Of a stretch of DNA of 64,000 bases, positions 46,490-55,179 are shown one piece after another; the stretch's first letter is position 1, and each line of letters opens with the position of its first letter. The notes beneath the pieces were generated by a model. That model did not search any database. It was not told where the DNA came from and saw only the letters and a list, made by a program, of their open reading frames with translations. The translations under genes were made by a program, and so were the position numbers. Origin of the DNA: Bacteroidota bacterium. GTDB taxonomy: Bacteria > Bacteroidota > Ignavibacteria > Ignavibacteriales > Melioribacteraceae. The stretch spans positions 248,001-312,000 of the forward strand of contig JAEWUC010000008.1 of assembly GCA_023397505.1 (NCBI GenBank). The letters are read 5' to 3'.

Positions 46490-47824
46490 TCATCTCATCA
46501 CCGGTGAATTTTCGTGAGCCATTTTCCCTGTATTTAGAATTTCTTTAATCTTATAAGTGCCCAGTTTACGCGCTTTCAAAAATCCAGACCATGCTGCTTC
46601 GGCAAGAATTCCTTTTTTCAAATAATCTATAATCCATTGGTTTGAATAATCCGGATTTTCCTGTCGTATGCCCGCTTGAATTTCATGAAGCCATTTGCGG
46701 TTAAATTTTTCCTGCGAGCCGATTGGCGGAGTCATGATTATCGGGATGCCGAGCGCAGTATAAAATGAAAGCTCGCTCGGTTTTGTCCATAAAATATCGG
46801 TGTCCGAAAGAGCTGCGTTAAATCTATCAAAGTAATCGTGCATCGATTCGGAATAAATTATTTCAATGTTTAAATTATCCGGAGCTATTTTGTTTTTTAC
46901 TTCCATAAAATAATCGCGTACAATCTCTTTTGTACCTGCAACCAAATTTAATTTAATTGATCCGTTTGTAATTTCATTTTGCAGGCTTAGAGCAATCTTT
47001 CCGCCGATCTCTTTTAATGCTCCTGCGCCGCCGACAGCATAGGTAATAGTTAATCTTGAATTAACGTTTTTAACGCAATTTTCTTTTCCAAGAAAATGTT
47101 CAACACTTACTCCATGCCTAAGCCAAAACTTTTCATCTGGATCCAATCGTCGTAATCTTTTTCCAAGGTTGGATTTTAATATGTTTAAACTTTCATCTCC
47201 AAGTAACTCAACGGGCAGTGGAAAGCCTGTTATATAAATTCTTTCATCCGGCACTCCGTATGCCTTTAATCGTTGAGCGGCTTTGCCGCATGGTGCAAAA
47301 TAATTGATTGAACTTTCCCACGGTTCCTTTGCAACCCATACGCGGTTTAAGTCGGCATCGCAGATGATACAATAAATATTATGAAAGCCGTTCATATCCG
47401 CCGCTATTGCCGAAGCATAAAATGAAGTAACAACCGGAAGATTTTTTGTCCCGATTTTATCGAGCATGGAAGCACATAATCCCTTTTTAATACTTGATTG
47501 TAGAAGATCAACCTGGAAAGTTGAATTTGATAAGTTCCGCATCGGGTAGTAGGACGGGATATGAAGTAGTGTATCTAAAAGTGCAAAAATCATTTTGCCT
47601 ATTAAGGGAATTCCACGCGCACGAGACATAAATTCGTATGCACCCAAAACACGCTTCCATAACTTTTCTTCGTTCTTTGAAACGGTTTGCCCGGAACCAA
47701 CTGTCATTATATCTTCCTCGGCAATATCTTTAAGCGGGTAAACGGCGCGTTGATGACCGTAGCCCATTGTTGCAGAAATTACCCAGGCGTTCGAGGCCTG
47801 AGCTATTTTTTTTTGCTCGCTCAA
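46490..47824 (-). CDS. GT-B-fold glycosyltransferase-like protein
   Basis: 444 residues from a TTG start at 47824, preceded by GAGA. The TTG is needed because the functional-looking motif ISATMGYGHQRAVYPL lies right after it and the next ATG is inside that motif. The middle part has FAPCGKAAQRLKAYGVPDERIYITGFP, then YAVGGAGALKEIGGKIALSL, and the donor-like site is LWTKPSELSFYTALGIPIIMTPPIGSQEKFN. It resembles processive glycolipid synthases but lacks an exact family match in my reading; it may be a DUF6938-type protein. It is the first gene of a pair with the GT28-like gene at 45355. Confidence 0.75.
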   Translation of the reverse strand: MSEQKKIAQASNAWVISATMGYGHQRAVYPLKDIAEEDIMTVGSGQTVSKNEEKLWKRVLGAYEFMSRARGIPLIGKMIFALLDTLLHIPSYYPMRNLSNSTFQVDLLQSSIKKGLCASMLDKIGTKNLPVVTSFYASAIAADMNGFHNIYCIICDADLNRVWVAKEPWESSINYFAPCGKAAQRLKAYGVPDERIYITGFPLPVELLGDESLNILKSNLGKRLRRLDPDEKFWLRHGVSVEHFLGKENCVKNVNSRLTITYAVGGAGALKEIGGKIALSLQNEITNGSIKLNLVAGTKEIVRDYFMEVKNKIAPDNLNIEIIYSESMHDYFDRFNAALSDTDILWTKPSELSFYTALGIPIIMTPPIGSQEKFNRKWLHEIQAGIRQENPDYSNQWIIDYLKKGILAEAAWSGFLKARKLGTYKIKEILNTGKMAHENSPVMR

Positions 47825-48100
47825 TTTTCTCTATCTTTTCTTAAAAATTATTCAGAATGCCTAATAAGAACAAGTTAATTAAATGTTATTTGTTGAACTT
47901 AAATAAGTTAAAAAGAGCCATGCCTGCCGAATAAATTTTTGTGATTGTCCCAAAATCTCCATTTTGACCTCAAACAAAACAATTTTGTTATTTCATGCGG
48001 GAATAATCCACTTTAAAAATTAGTTCTTTTTTCGATAATAGAATGTAATTCTATGCATAAAGTCAAAAAGCATTTTTAAAACATAATAACTCGGATAAAT

Positions 48101-50059
48101 ATGGAATGGAATAAAAACATCAAGATTTTGCTGGTTGAAGACGCTTCCGTAATGCGTAAAATGGAAAGCAAAACTCTTAATTCACTTAACCTAAATAATA
48201 TTAAAGAAGCTGAAAACGGAAACGACGCGGTTGAATATTTAAAGAATGATGCTGTGGTTGATTTAATTATAAGCGATTGGAACATGCCCGAAATGGATGG
48301 CTTTGAACTTTTAAAATGGGTTCGTTCCAACGAAGCAACGAAAAATATTCCATTCTTAATGGCAACCGGAAGAGGTGAAAAGAAGGAAATTGAAAAAGCT
48401 TTGGAAGCAGGTGTTTCAAGTTTTATCTCCAAACCGTTTAATAAAGAGGAACTTCTCGAAAAAATAAATGAAGCATTCGGTGTTAAGCCTGATAAGGAAG
48501 AACAGAAACCGATGAGCCGCGAAGCTCGAATTACTTCTTCGGGCAAAGTAATTCTTAAAGCGATCCACATCCAAATTACTGATCACTTAACTCTCGGCGT
48601 TTTAAAAAGTCTAATAAAAAATAACGAAGTAATTCCAAAACATTTTGAACTTGAAACCGAATGTTTGCCAAGTTGGAACGCGGTAGCCAAATCGTTGGAA
48701 AATGGAACAGCCGATGCCGCGTTCATACTGGCTCCGTTAGCTATGGATTTGTACAATTACGGTGTACCGCTAAAACTAATTCTCTTCGCTCATAAAAACG
48801 GTAGCATTTGTGTAAGAAACAAACTTGGGAATCATTTGCACGGCGCGGATTTTTTTGAAGATAAATCGTTTTACATTCCTCACACAATGTCTATTCATAA
48901 TATGCTGGGACATGTTTACTTCAGTAATCTCGGTTTGAAACCCGGTGTGACAGGTCAAAAAGATGTTGATGTAAATTTCGAAGTTGTTGCCCCAATAAAA
49001 ATGGGCGAGTTTATGGCGGATAATCCCGATGCAAGCGGTTTCCTCGTAGCGGAACCTCTTGGTACAAAAGCAATTGCATCGGGCATAGCGGAGTTGAATT
49101 TTCTTTCAAGCGAAATTTGGGAAAATCATCCGTGCTGCGTTTTAGCCGTGCAGGAAGACTTCATTAAAAATTATCCCGATGCAATTCAGGAATTCACAAA
49201 GCTTCTTGTCCAGGCCGGTAAAACTATTGAACAGAAACCGGGCTTTGCAGCGGAAGTAGCTGTTGAATTTCTCGATCCCAAAAAAGAATTAGGTTTGAAA
49301 GTGCCGATTCTTAAAAACGTTCTTACAGAACCAAAGGGGATTAAGACAAATAATTTATACCCGGTAAAAAAAGATCTCGATTTTATTCAGCATTATATGC
49401 ATGATAGAATGGGAATGGGATCTATAATAGATCTTAACGATTTTGTTGATATGCGTTTTGCGGATGCCGCATGTCCCGAAGGCGATAAAGCCGCCGCGGT
49501 TAGTCGTGTTAACGAAAAAGAATTTGCCGATAAGATTCAAAAACTTGCAAATAGAGAAGAAGAAAATGCCGAATCGTTAAAGACTAAATCGCTTCTTAAT
49601 ATGGAAGGAAAATATTTAAGGTTTTCCCTTGGCAAAGAATATTACGGAATTGAAATTCTAAAAATTGTTGAAATAATTAGAATGGTTCCCATTACACACG
49701 TTCCGCACACACCGGAGTTTGTAAAGGGTGTTATTAATCTTCGCGGAAGCGTTGTACCCGTAATTGATTTACGGTTGAAAATCGGGATGGAGCCGATTGT
49801 ATACGGCGACAAAACCAGAATTGTAATTGTTGAAGATGACGTTGACGGTATTAAAATGAGATTGGGTTTGCTGGTTGATTCGGTGGATGTAGTGAACGAT
49901 GTAAAAGCTGATGAAATTGAAAGTGCTCCTTCGTTCGGTGAATCGCAAAATTCGGATTTGATTTTATCGGTCGTTAAATCAAAAGATTGTGTTTACGTGC
50001 TTCTTAATTTGTCGGTAATTATGACGCCGGTTAATAAGCTGCATAAAAAAAATGAATAG
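48101..50059 (+). CDS. Receiver - NrtA/CmpA-like binding domain - CheW fusion
   Basis: 652 residues, no signal peptide. Residues 1-125 are a complete CheY-like receiver: Glu13, Asp14, phospho-acceptor Asp59 (SDWNMPEMDG), Thr89, Lys111. Residues about 145-425 resemble the periplasmic nitrate/bicarbonate-type substrate-binding proteins (NMT1/SsuA/NrtA/CmpA): SWNAVAKSLENGTADAAFILAPLAM, SGFLVAEPLGTKAIASG, ENHPCCVLAVQEDF. A helical linker (430-500) leads to a CheW domain (504-648): YYGIEILKIVEIIRMVPIT, VKGVINLRGSVVPVIDLRLK. It should couple a cytoplasmic ligand to the chemoreceptor-kinase array. CheV is the nearest known design (CheW then receiver, no binding domain). No other che genes are in the window. 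Confidence 0.9.
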   Translation: MEWNKNIKILLVEDASVMRKMESKTLNSLNLNNIKEAENGNDAVEYLKNDAVVDLIISDWNMPEMDGFELLKWVRSNEATKNIPFLMATGRGEKKEIEKALEAGVSSFISKPFNKEELLEKINEAFGVKPDKEEQKPMSREARITSSGKVILKAIHIQITDHLTLGVLKSLIKNNEVIPKHFELETECLPSWNAVAKSLENGTADAAFILAPLAMDLYNYGVPLKLILFAHKNGSICVRNKLGNHLHGADFFEDKSFYIPHTMSIHNMLGHVYFSNLGLKPGVTGQKDVDVNFEVVAPIKMGEFMADNPDASGFLVAEPLGTKAIASGIAELNFLSSEIWENHPCCVLAVQEDFIKNYPDAIQEFTKLLVQAGKTIEQKPGFAAEVAVEFLDPKKELGLKVPILKNVLTEPKGIKTNNLYPVKKDLDFIQHYMHDRMGMGSIIDLNDFVDMRFADAACPEGDKAAAVSRVNEKEFADKIQKLANREEENAESLKTKSLLNMEGKYLRFSLGKEYYGIEILKIVEIIRMVPITHVPHTPEFVKGVINLRGSVVPVIDLRLKIGMEPIVYGDKTRIVIVEDDVDGIKMRLGLLVDSVDVVNDVKADEIESAPSFGESQNSDLILSVVKSKDCVYVLLNLSVIMTPVNKLHKKNE

Positions 50060-50119
50060 AAGATCAATAGGATTTACCCGGTTTGGGTGATTAGCCTCTT
50101 CTTGAAATTTTTTAAAATA

Positions 50120-50527
50120 CTACTTGCAATTGCACAGCCATTCAAAAGCTTTGTCAACATTGTCAAAGTATTCAATGGTTAATCCCGTTATTTTGTAATC
50201 ATAAGAAATTTGTTCAATACTCATTTTGCCTATTTCATCAAGAGGTTTGACAATAGCCCAATATTTCCAGCCGTAACTCACCGCTTTTGGCTGCCACTCA
50301 TCAGCTCCCCATTTCAAATCTTCATGTGCAAAAATTATATAGGATCTATCATCGGAAAGCCATTTACGTGCATGGTTCTTTTTAAGTAATTCTGCGCCTG
50401 TGTTAAGAGCATCGCGAAGTATTTTCCCATTAATTGTTTTTGTATGGAATTGATGATGAACAATCTTTTCTTCGGGATGATACCACATAGTTATAAACTC
50501 ATTATCTATTACGGTCTCTATTGGCAT
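50120..50527 (-). CDS. STAS/SpoIIAA-like hypothetical protein
   Basis: About 135 residues from ATG 50527, which has GGAGAG seven bases upstream. Sequence elements such as NEFITMWYHPEEKIVHHQFH, LKKNHARKWLSDDRSYIIF and GWKYWAIVKPL fit the STAS/SEC14-like small proteins annotated in Bacteroidota. Aromatic-rich and cytoplasmic. The family assignment is tentative. Convergent with the REC-CheW fusion gene, 60 bases apart. Confidence 0.65.
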   Translation of the reverse strand: MPIETVIDNEFITMWYHPEEKIVHHQFHTKTINGKILRDALNTGAELLKKNHARKWLSDDRSYIIFAHEDLKWGADEWQPKAVSYGWKYWAIVKPLDEIGKMSIEQISYDYKITGLTIEYFDNVDKAFEWLCNCK

Positions 50528-50709
50528 AAACACTCTCCATAAAAACAAACGTAAATTTACTTCACTAATATTTTAGAAAAATAAAGCGGACTAAATTTGG
50601 CATTAGAAAAAACAAAAAACAAATACATTCGTAAGTAAAAAAAGGCAAACATGTTGAATAATAACCAAACACGTTTGCCCAAATTATCGTAATTGATGCA
50701 ATTACTTAT

Positions 50710-51207
50710 TTACACTTTAACATATTTTTCGGGGGAAGCGCCGCAAACCGGGCATTTATCTTTCGGCTTACCGAATTCAATATGACCGCAAACCGGACAC
50801 AAATAAATTTCTTCAACATCCAAATCTTTTCCTTGTTCGGCTGCCTGCAGAGCTAATTTATATAAATCGGCATGAACCTTTTCGGCGTCGAGAGCATACT
50901 TGAACATTCTTTTTGCTTTATGATTTTCTATTTCGGCAAGTTCATGCATCGGCGGGTACATTTCAGTGTATTCGTATGTCTCACCATCAATTGCAGCTTT
51001 TAAATTTTCAGCTGTAGAACCGACTGCTTCAAGCGCAACGAGATGACCTTCTGCATGAATTCTTTCAGCCTCTGCCGCGGTTCTAAATAGTTTTGCGATG
51101 TTTGGAAATCCGTCGCGCTCTGCTTTTTTTGCAAACGCACGGTATTTTTGATTTGCCTGGCTTTCGCCTGCAAATGCATCTTTAAGATTATCTTTTGTTG
51201 TTGCCAT
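50710..51207 (-). CDS. Rubrerythrin
   Basis: 165 residues. The four-helix di-iron domain has the ligands AFAGESQANQ, EAERIHAEGH, and AEIENHKAKRMFKYALDAEKVHADLY. The C-terminal rubredoxin-like domain binds one iron with CPVCG-x12-CPVCG (140-160). Rubrerythrin reduces hydrogen peroxide and protects anaerobes and facultative organisms. Complete. Confidence 0.95.
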   Translation of the reverse strand: MATTKDNLKDAFAGESQANQKYRAFAKKAERDGFPNIAKLFRTAAEAERIHAEGHLVALEAVGSTAENLKAAIDGETYEYTEMYPPMHELAEIENHKAKRMFKYALDAEKVHADLYKLALQAAEQGKDLDVEEIYLCPVCGHIEFGKPKDKCPVCGASPEKYVKV

Positions 51208-51268
51208 GTGTGATTCCCGTATTTATTTTGTTAATAAAGAGCAATTCGAATTTATTGCTAAATATTTT

Positions 51269-52486
51269 TTAACGAAGGTAAATCATTTTTTTTGTGCTGC
51301 TGAATTTACCTGCAGTTAATTTATAGAAATATATACCGCTTGAAAGTTGAAAATTGTTTGCCGACAGATGAGCTGAATAGCTGCCTGCGTTTTTATACTC
51401 ATCAACAAGAGTAGTAATTTCTTTTCCCAATGAATCATAAACAATTAGAGATACTTTAGAATTTTCCGGTATGTTGTAGCCAATTGTTGTTTGAGGATTA
51501 AATGGATTTGGATAATTCTGCTCAAGCTTAAATTCTTTCGGTAAAACATTTCCTTCTTTATTATTAATGCCGGTTAACAACGGCCGGATTTTGTAAACCG
51601 GTTTATTCTGTCCGCCGCAAGTAATGAATAAAGTTTTACCATCGGCTTCGCCCCATGCTATGTTTGATGCAGAATTGTTGTTCGGAAGTTGAATGAATCC
51701 GATGGAAGTTCCGTTCGGTGAAAAAACATCTATTCCTTTGGGACCTGTGCAATAAAGATTTCCATCCGGGTCAGTTTTCATTCCGTCGGCATAGCCACCG
51801 TATCTATGTTTGGCAAATAATTTTTTGTTTGCAATCGCAGTGTCGTTAACAACATCCCAAACGTAAATCTCTCCTTTGGGGGATTCGTTTACATACAATT
51901 TTTTTTCATCTGGCGAGAAACAAATTCCGTTAGGTTTGCTAAGTGTATCAAGCAATTGAAGGCTTCCGGTTGGACTTATTCTATAAATTCCTTGAAAGGA
52001 TAGTTCCTTTTTAGTTGGTCCGCCTGGTATATTAAAGTCGGGGTCAGTGAAGAAAATTGAGCCGTCGGATTTCATAACCAAATCGTTCGGACTGTTAAAT
52101 CTTTTGTCCATGTATTTTGAAGCTAGATCTGTTTGACTGCCGTCGGTTTCAAATCTTACAATTCTTCTTTTGCCCATTTGCCCGGCGATTAATCTTCCTT
52201 GTAAATCCAAAGCGAGTCCGTTTGTGCTGTCGGATTTATCCATATAAACGGTTGATGAATTTCCCGTTACCCACTTATAAATTTTTGCAGCTTTGATATC
52301 GCTGAATAACAAGCCGGTTCCTTCAACCCAAACAGGCCCTTCTGGCTGCCCGATGTTTGTTGCTATAATTTCGGCTTGAGCATTCGGATCAAGAATAGAT
52401 TGCGCTGATAAAAAGCCTGATGCAAAAAATAAGATGAACAAATAAAAGAATGCTTTTGTCGAATTATTTCTAAAATTATTTTTCAT
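51269..52486 (-). CDS. SMP-30/gluconolactonase-like secreted protein with T9SS domain
   Basis: About 405 residues from ATG 52486; the longer frame adds 12 residues that overlap the HAD gene end. Signal peptide: AFFYLFILFFASGFLSAQ. The propeller domain includes GQPEGPVWVEGTGLLFSDI, RFNSPNDLVMKSDGSIFFTDP and PNGICFSPDEKKLYV, as in SMP-30/gluconolactonase proteins that bind calcium and open lactones. The C-terminal 75 residues are a T9SS sorting domain (EQNYPNPFNPQTTIGYNI, final KKMIYLR). It is likely exported and surface-associated. Confidence 0.92.
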   Translation of the reverse strand: MKNNFRNNSTKAFFYLFILFFASGFLSAQSILDPNAQAEIIATNIGQPEGPVWVEGTGLLFSDIKAAKIYKWVTGNSSTVYMDKSDSTNGLALDLQGRLIAGQMGKRRIVRFETDGSQTDLASKYMDKRFNSPNDLVMKSDGSIFFTDPDFNIPGGPTKKELSFQGIYRISPTGSLQLLDTLSKPNGICFSPDEKKLYVNESPKGEIYVWDVVNDTAIANKKLFAKHRYGGYADGMKTDPDGNLYCTGPKGIDVFSPNGTSIGFIQLPNNNSASNIAWGEADGKTLFITCGGQNKPVYKIRPLLTGINNKEGNVLPKEFKLEQNYPNPFNPQTTIGYNIPENSKVSLIVYDSLGKEITTLVDEYKNAGSYSAHLSANNFQLSSGIYFYKLTAGKFSSTKKMIYLR

Positions 52487-52514
52487 GATGTTCCGCTGTT
52501 TTATAACAAAATTG

Positions 52515-53183
52515 TTAATCAATGAGATATAGATAGTTGGGAAGTTTTATTTTTATACCCGAATTACCGCCGACGAGATCACTCCATTGGTCGCCGACGG
52601 AAGCAATTATATTATAACCTTTTTCAACAAGTTCGTTTCGTTTTGCAGGCTTAAACTCTGCTGCAGGTATTTTGCTCTCTTGAGAATTTCTTACTATTAA
52701 AGTATCAAACTTTGTGTAACCTGCATAAATTAAATTTTTTATAGTTGCTTCGCGGACTTCTTCATACCTGCCTGTTAGAAAAATTACTTTTATGTTTTTA
52801 GAAATAAGCCAGTTATAAAACTTTTTTGTTTCCGGAATAGCAGGCTCGTCGGCTTTTAATATTCCGTTGTGCCAAAGTTCTCTAACATACCCGAAACCGA
52901 TTTCTTTTGTGCTATTATAGTTTGAAAGTGCAGTTTCATCAACATCGAAAATTACTGCAGAGTTTTTATCAAGCGTTAATTTTTCGATTTGCGATTTTGC
53001 ATCATCAAAAATCAATTTGCATTCTTTATCAAATTCGCCGGACTCGTAATAATTTTGAACAAGTTTTTTTGCGGTATCTAAATTTTGTAAAGATAACTTT
53101 TCCGAAGAACTGCATCCTGTAAAATAAAACACTGCAATAAAGGTGATAAATATTATTTTAATTGTTTTATACTCTACACTCAT
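52515..53183 (-). CDS. HAD-superfamily acid phosphatase, lipoprotein
   Basis: About 222 residues from ATG 53183 (a GTG at 53186 is adjacent). Lipoprotein signal IIFITFIAVFYFTGC ends in a Cys. The HAD motifs are FDVDETAL (nucleophile Asp and acid Asp), FLTGRYE, and GDQWSDLVGG. It belongs to the class B / P4-type acid phosphatase group (family IIIB), which acts on nucleotides and other phosphoesters outside the cytoplasm. The start codons lie within the dispersed 18-base repeat also seen at 10715. Confidence 0.88.
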   Translation of the reverse strand: MSVEYKTIKIIFITFIAVFYFTGCSSSEKLSLQNLDTAKKLVQNYYESGEFDKECKLIFDDAKSQIEKLTLDKNSAVIFDVDETALSNYNSTKEIGFGYVRELWHNGILKADEPAIPETKKFYNWLISKNIKVIFLTGRYEEVREATIKNLIYAGYTKFDTLIVRNSQESKIPAAEFKPAKRNELVEKGYNIIASVGDQWSDLVGGNSGIKIKLPNYLYLID

Positions 53184-53194
53184 CACTCTACACT
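53177..53194 (-). repeat. 18-base dispersed repeat, second copy
   Basis: On the minus strand this is exactly AGTGTAGAGTGATGAGTG, identical to 10715-10732. It begins at the last base-pairs of the hslU stop and contains the start codon of the HAD phosphatase gene. Confidence 0.6.
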
Positions 53195-54564
53195 CAAAGT
53201 ATATATTTACTTAAATCTCTGTTCTTGACAATTTTATCAAGTTTTTCGTTAACCATTGCGCCGGAAATTTCGATTGCCGTTTCGGGCATTTTATCGGGGA
53301 CTTCGAAAAGGATGTCCTCAAGAAGAGTAGTTAAAATGGTGTGAAGTCTTCGTGCGCCGATATTTTCAACCTGGTCGTTAACGGTTGCCGCTGTTTTTGC
53401 TATTTCTTTAATTGCTTCTTCGTTGAATGTAATATCCACATTTTCCGATTGTAAAAGCGCACTGTATTGTTTTAGTAATGCGTTTTGCGGAAGCGTAAGT
53501 ATTTTTATGAAGTCCTCCTCGGTCAAGCTCTTCAACTCAACACGGATTGGAAATCTTCCTTGTAATTCTGGAATTAAATCGGATGGTTTTGAAACATGAA
53601 ACGCGCCGGAAGCGATAAATAAAATATGATCGGTTTTTACAGGTCCGTATTTTGTATTTACTGCAGAACCTTCAACGATAGGAAGAAGATCACGCTGAAC
53701 GCCTTCGCGCGAGACGTCGGGGCCTTGCGAACTTTTAGCGCCGGCAATTTTATCTATTTCATCAATAAAAACAATTCCCGATTCTTGCACGCGGGTTACA
53801 GCTTCTTTTTGCACAGCTTCCATATCGATAAGTTTTTCGGCTTCTTCCTGCACAATAACCTGCCGGGCTTCTTTAATAGTAGTTTTTCTTTTCTTCTTTT
53901 TCTTCGGAATCATACTGCTGAACATTTCCTGAAGATTCATCGACATGTCGTCCATGCCCATTGGTCCTAAAACCTGCATGCCGAATGCGGGGGAAGTAAT
54001 ATCGAATTCAATCAATTTATCATCCATCTCGCCGTTGCGTAATTTTTCACGCATCCATTCGCGTGTTTTTTCATTTCTGTTTTCTTCACTTTCGCCGTTT
54101 CCGTTTTCTGCTTCAACAGTCGCTGTCTTTTTAACCGGCGGGATCAATTGATCAAGAATTCTTTCTTCAGCTATTCGTTCGGCCTTTTCTTTAACTTCAG
54201 CGGTTTTGTCGGAACGAATCATGCTCACTGCAATCTCGGTCAAATCGCGTATCATCGATTCAACATCCCGGCCAACATACCCGACTTCGGTATATTTTGA
54301 TGCTTCAACTTTTACAAACGGAGCGCCGGAAAGCTTTGCAAGCCGGCGGGCAATTTCAGTTTTACCCACGCCTGTTGGGCCGATTAATATTATGTTGTTA
54401 GGCATAATTTCTTCGCGGATGTTTTCTTCTACTTTTTGCCTGCGCCATCTGTTTCTTAGCGCAATAGCAACTGCTCGCTTTGCCTCGTCTTGACCGATAA
54501 TATATTTATCAAGTTCTTTAACAATTTGCATTGGTGTTAATTGTTTCATTACATCGTTCTTCAT
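53194..54564 (-). CDS. hslU: ATP-dependent protease ATPase subunit HslU
   Basis: 456 residues from ATG 54564, which has AGGAAA eight bases upstream; an ATG at 54579 would overlap hslV by four bases. The AAA+ motifs are Walker A GPTGVGKTE and Walker B FIDEIDKI, with LDKYIIGQDEAKRAVAIALRNRWRR at the start and RDLSKYIL at the C-terminus, which docks into HslV. The acidic insertion domain (about 140-230) is present. It unfolds substrates for HslV. Confidence 0.97.
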   Translation of the reverse strand: MKNDVMKQLTPMQIVKELDKYIIGQDEAKRAVAIALRNRWRRQKVEENIREEIMPNNIILIGPTGVGKTEIARRLAKLSGAPFVKVEASKYTEVGYVGRDVESMIRDLTEIAVSMIRSDKTAEVKEKAERIAEERILDQLIPPVKKTATVEAENGNGESEENRNEKTREWMREKLRNGEMDDKLIEFDITSPAFGMQVLGPMGMDDMSMNLQEMFSSMIPKKKKKRKTTIKEARQVIVQEEAEKLIDMEAVQKEAVTRVQESGIVFIDEIDKIAGAKSSQGPDVSREGVQRDLLPIVEGSAVNTKYGPVKTDHILFIASGAFHVSKPSDLIPELQGRFPIRVELKSLTEEDFIKILTLPQNALLKQYSALLQSENVDITFNEEAIKEIAKTAATVNDQVENIGARRLHTILTTLLEDILFEVPDKMPETAIEISGAMVNEKLDKIVKNRDLSKYIL

Positions 54565-54575
54565 TTTAAGTTTCC

Positions 54576-55112
54576 TCATTTCCCAATAACCTCAACGGTA
54601 ATTTTATCGTTTGTGTAAATGCAGATTTCTGCTGCTGTCTTTAATGATTCTTCAACAATTTCTTTTGCCGAAAGGTTGCTGTATTTTTTCAACATTTTTG
54701 CGGCGGCAAGCGCGTACATTCCTCCGCTGCCGATTGCAACAATATTATCTTCGGGTTCAATAACATCTCCGGTTCCGGAAACAATAAATGCTTTCTCATC
54801 GGAAATAATTGCTAGCATTGCTTCAAGGCGGCGTAAATATTTATCTGTACGCCAATCTTTTGCAAGTTCTACGACTGCTCGACTTACATTGCCGCTGTAT
54901 TGTTCAAGCTTTTCTTCGAAGCGCGCGAGTAATGTAAATGCGTCGGCAGTTGAACCGGCAAAACCTGTAATTACTTTTCCGTTTAAAAGTTTACGGATTT
55001 TCATTGAGTTGTGTTTCATTACTGTGTTGCCGAGTGTTACTTGTCCGTCGCCGCCAAGCGCAGCCTGTCCGTCTTTTATAATACCGATAATTGTTGTTGA
55101 CCTAATTTTCAT
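54576..55112 (-). CDS. hslV: ATP-dependent protease peptidase subunit HslV
   Basis: 178 residues. GDGQVTLGNTVMK, GFAGSTADAFTLL and AVVELAKDWRTDKYLRRLEA identify HslV. The sequence starts MKIRSTTIIGI; alignment with the E. coli MTTIV start places the catalytic threonine at position 6, so a five-residue propeptide must be removed, not just the initiator Met. It forms the double-ring peptidase with HslU. The stop overlaps the first possible hslU start (ATGA). Confidence 0.96.
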   Translation of the reverse strand: MKIRSTTIIGIIKDGQAALGGDGQVTLGNTVMKHNSMKIRKLLNGKVITGFAGSTADAFTLLARFEEKLEQYSGNVSRAVVELAKDWRTDKYLRRLEAMLAIISDEKAFIVSGTGDVIEPEDNIVAIGSGGMYALAAAKMLKKYSNLSAKEIVEESLKTAAEICIYTNDKITVEVIGK

Positions 55113-55179
55113 TTAAACCTCTTATTGTTGATCATAAAATTCGACGTGCGAAGTCAGATCATTGTTGCCGATTATAAAA

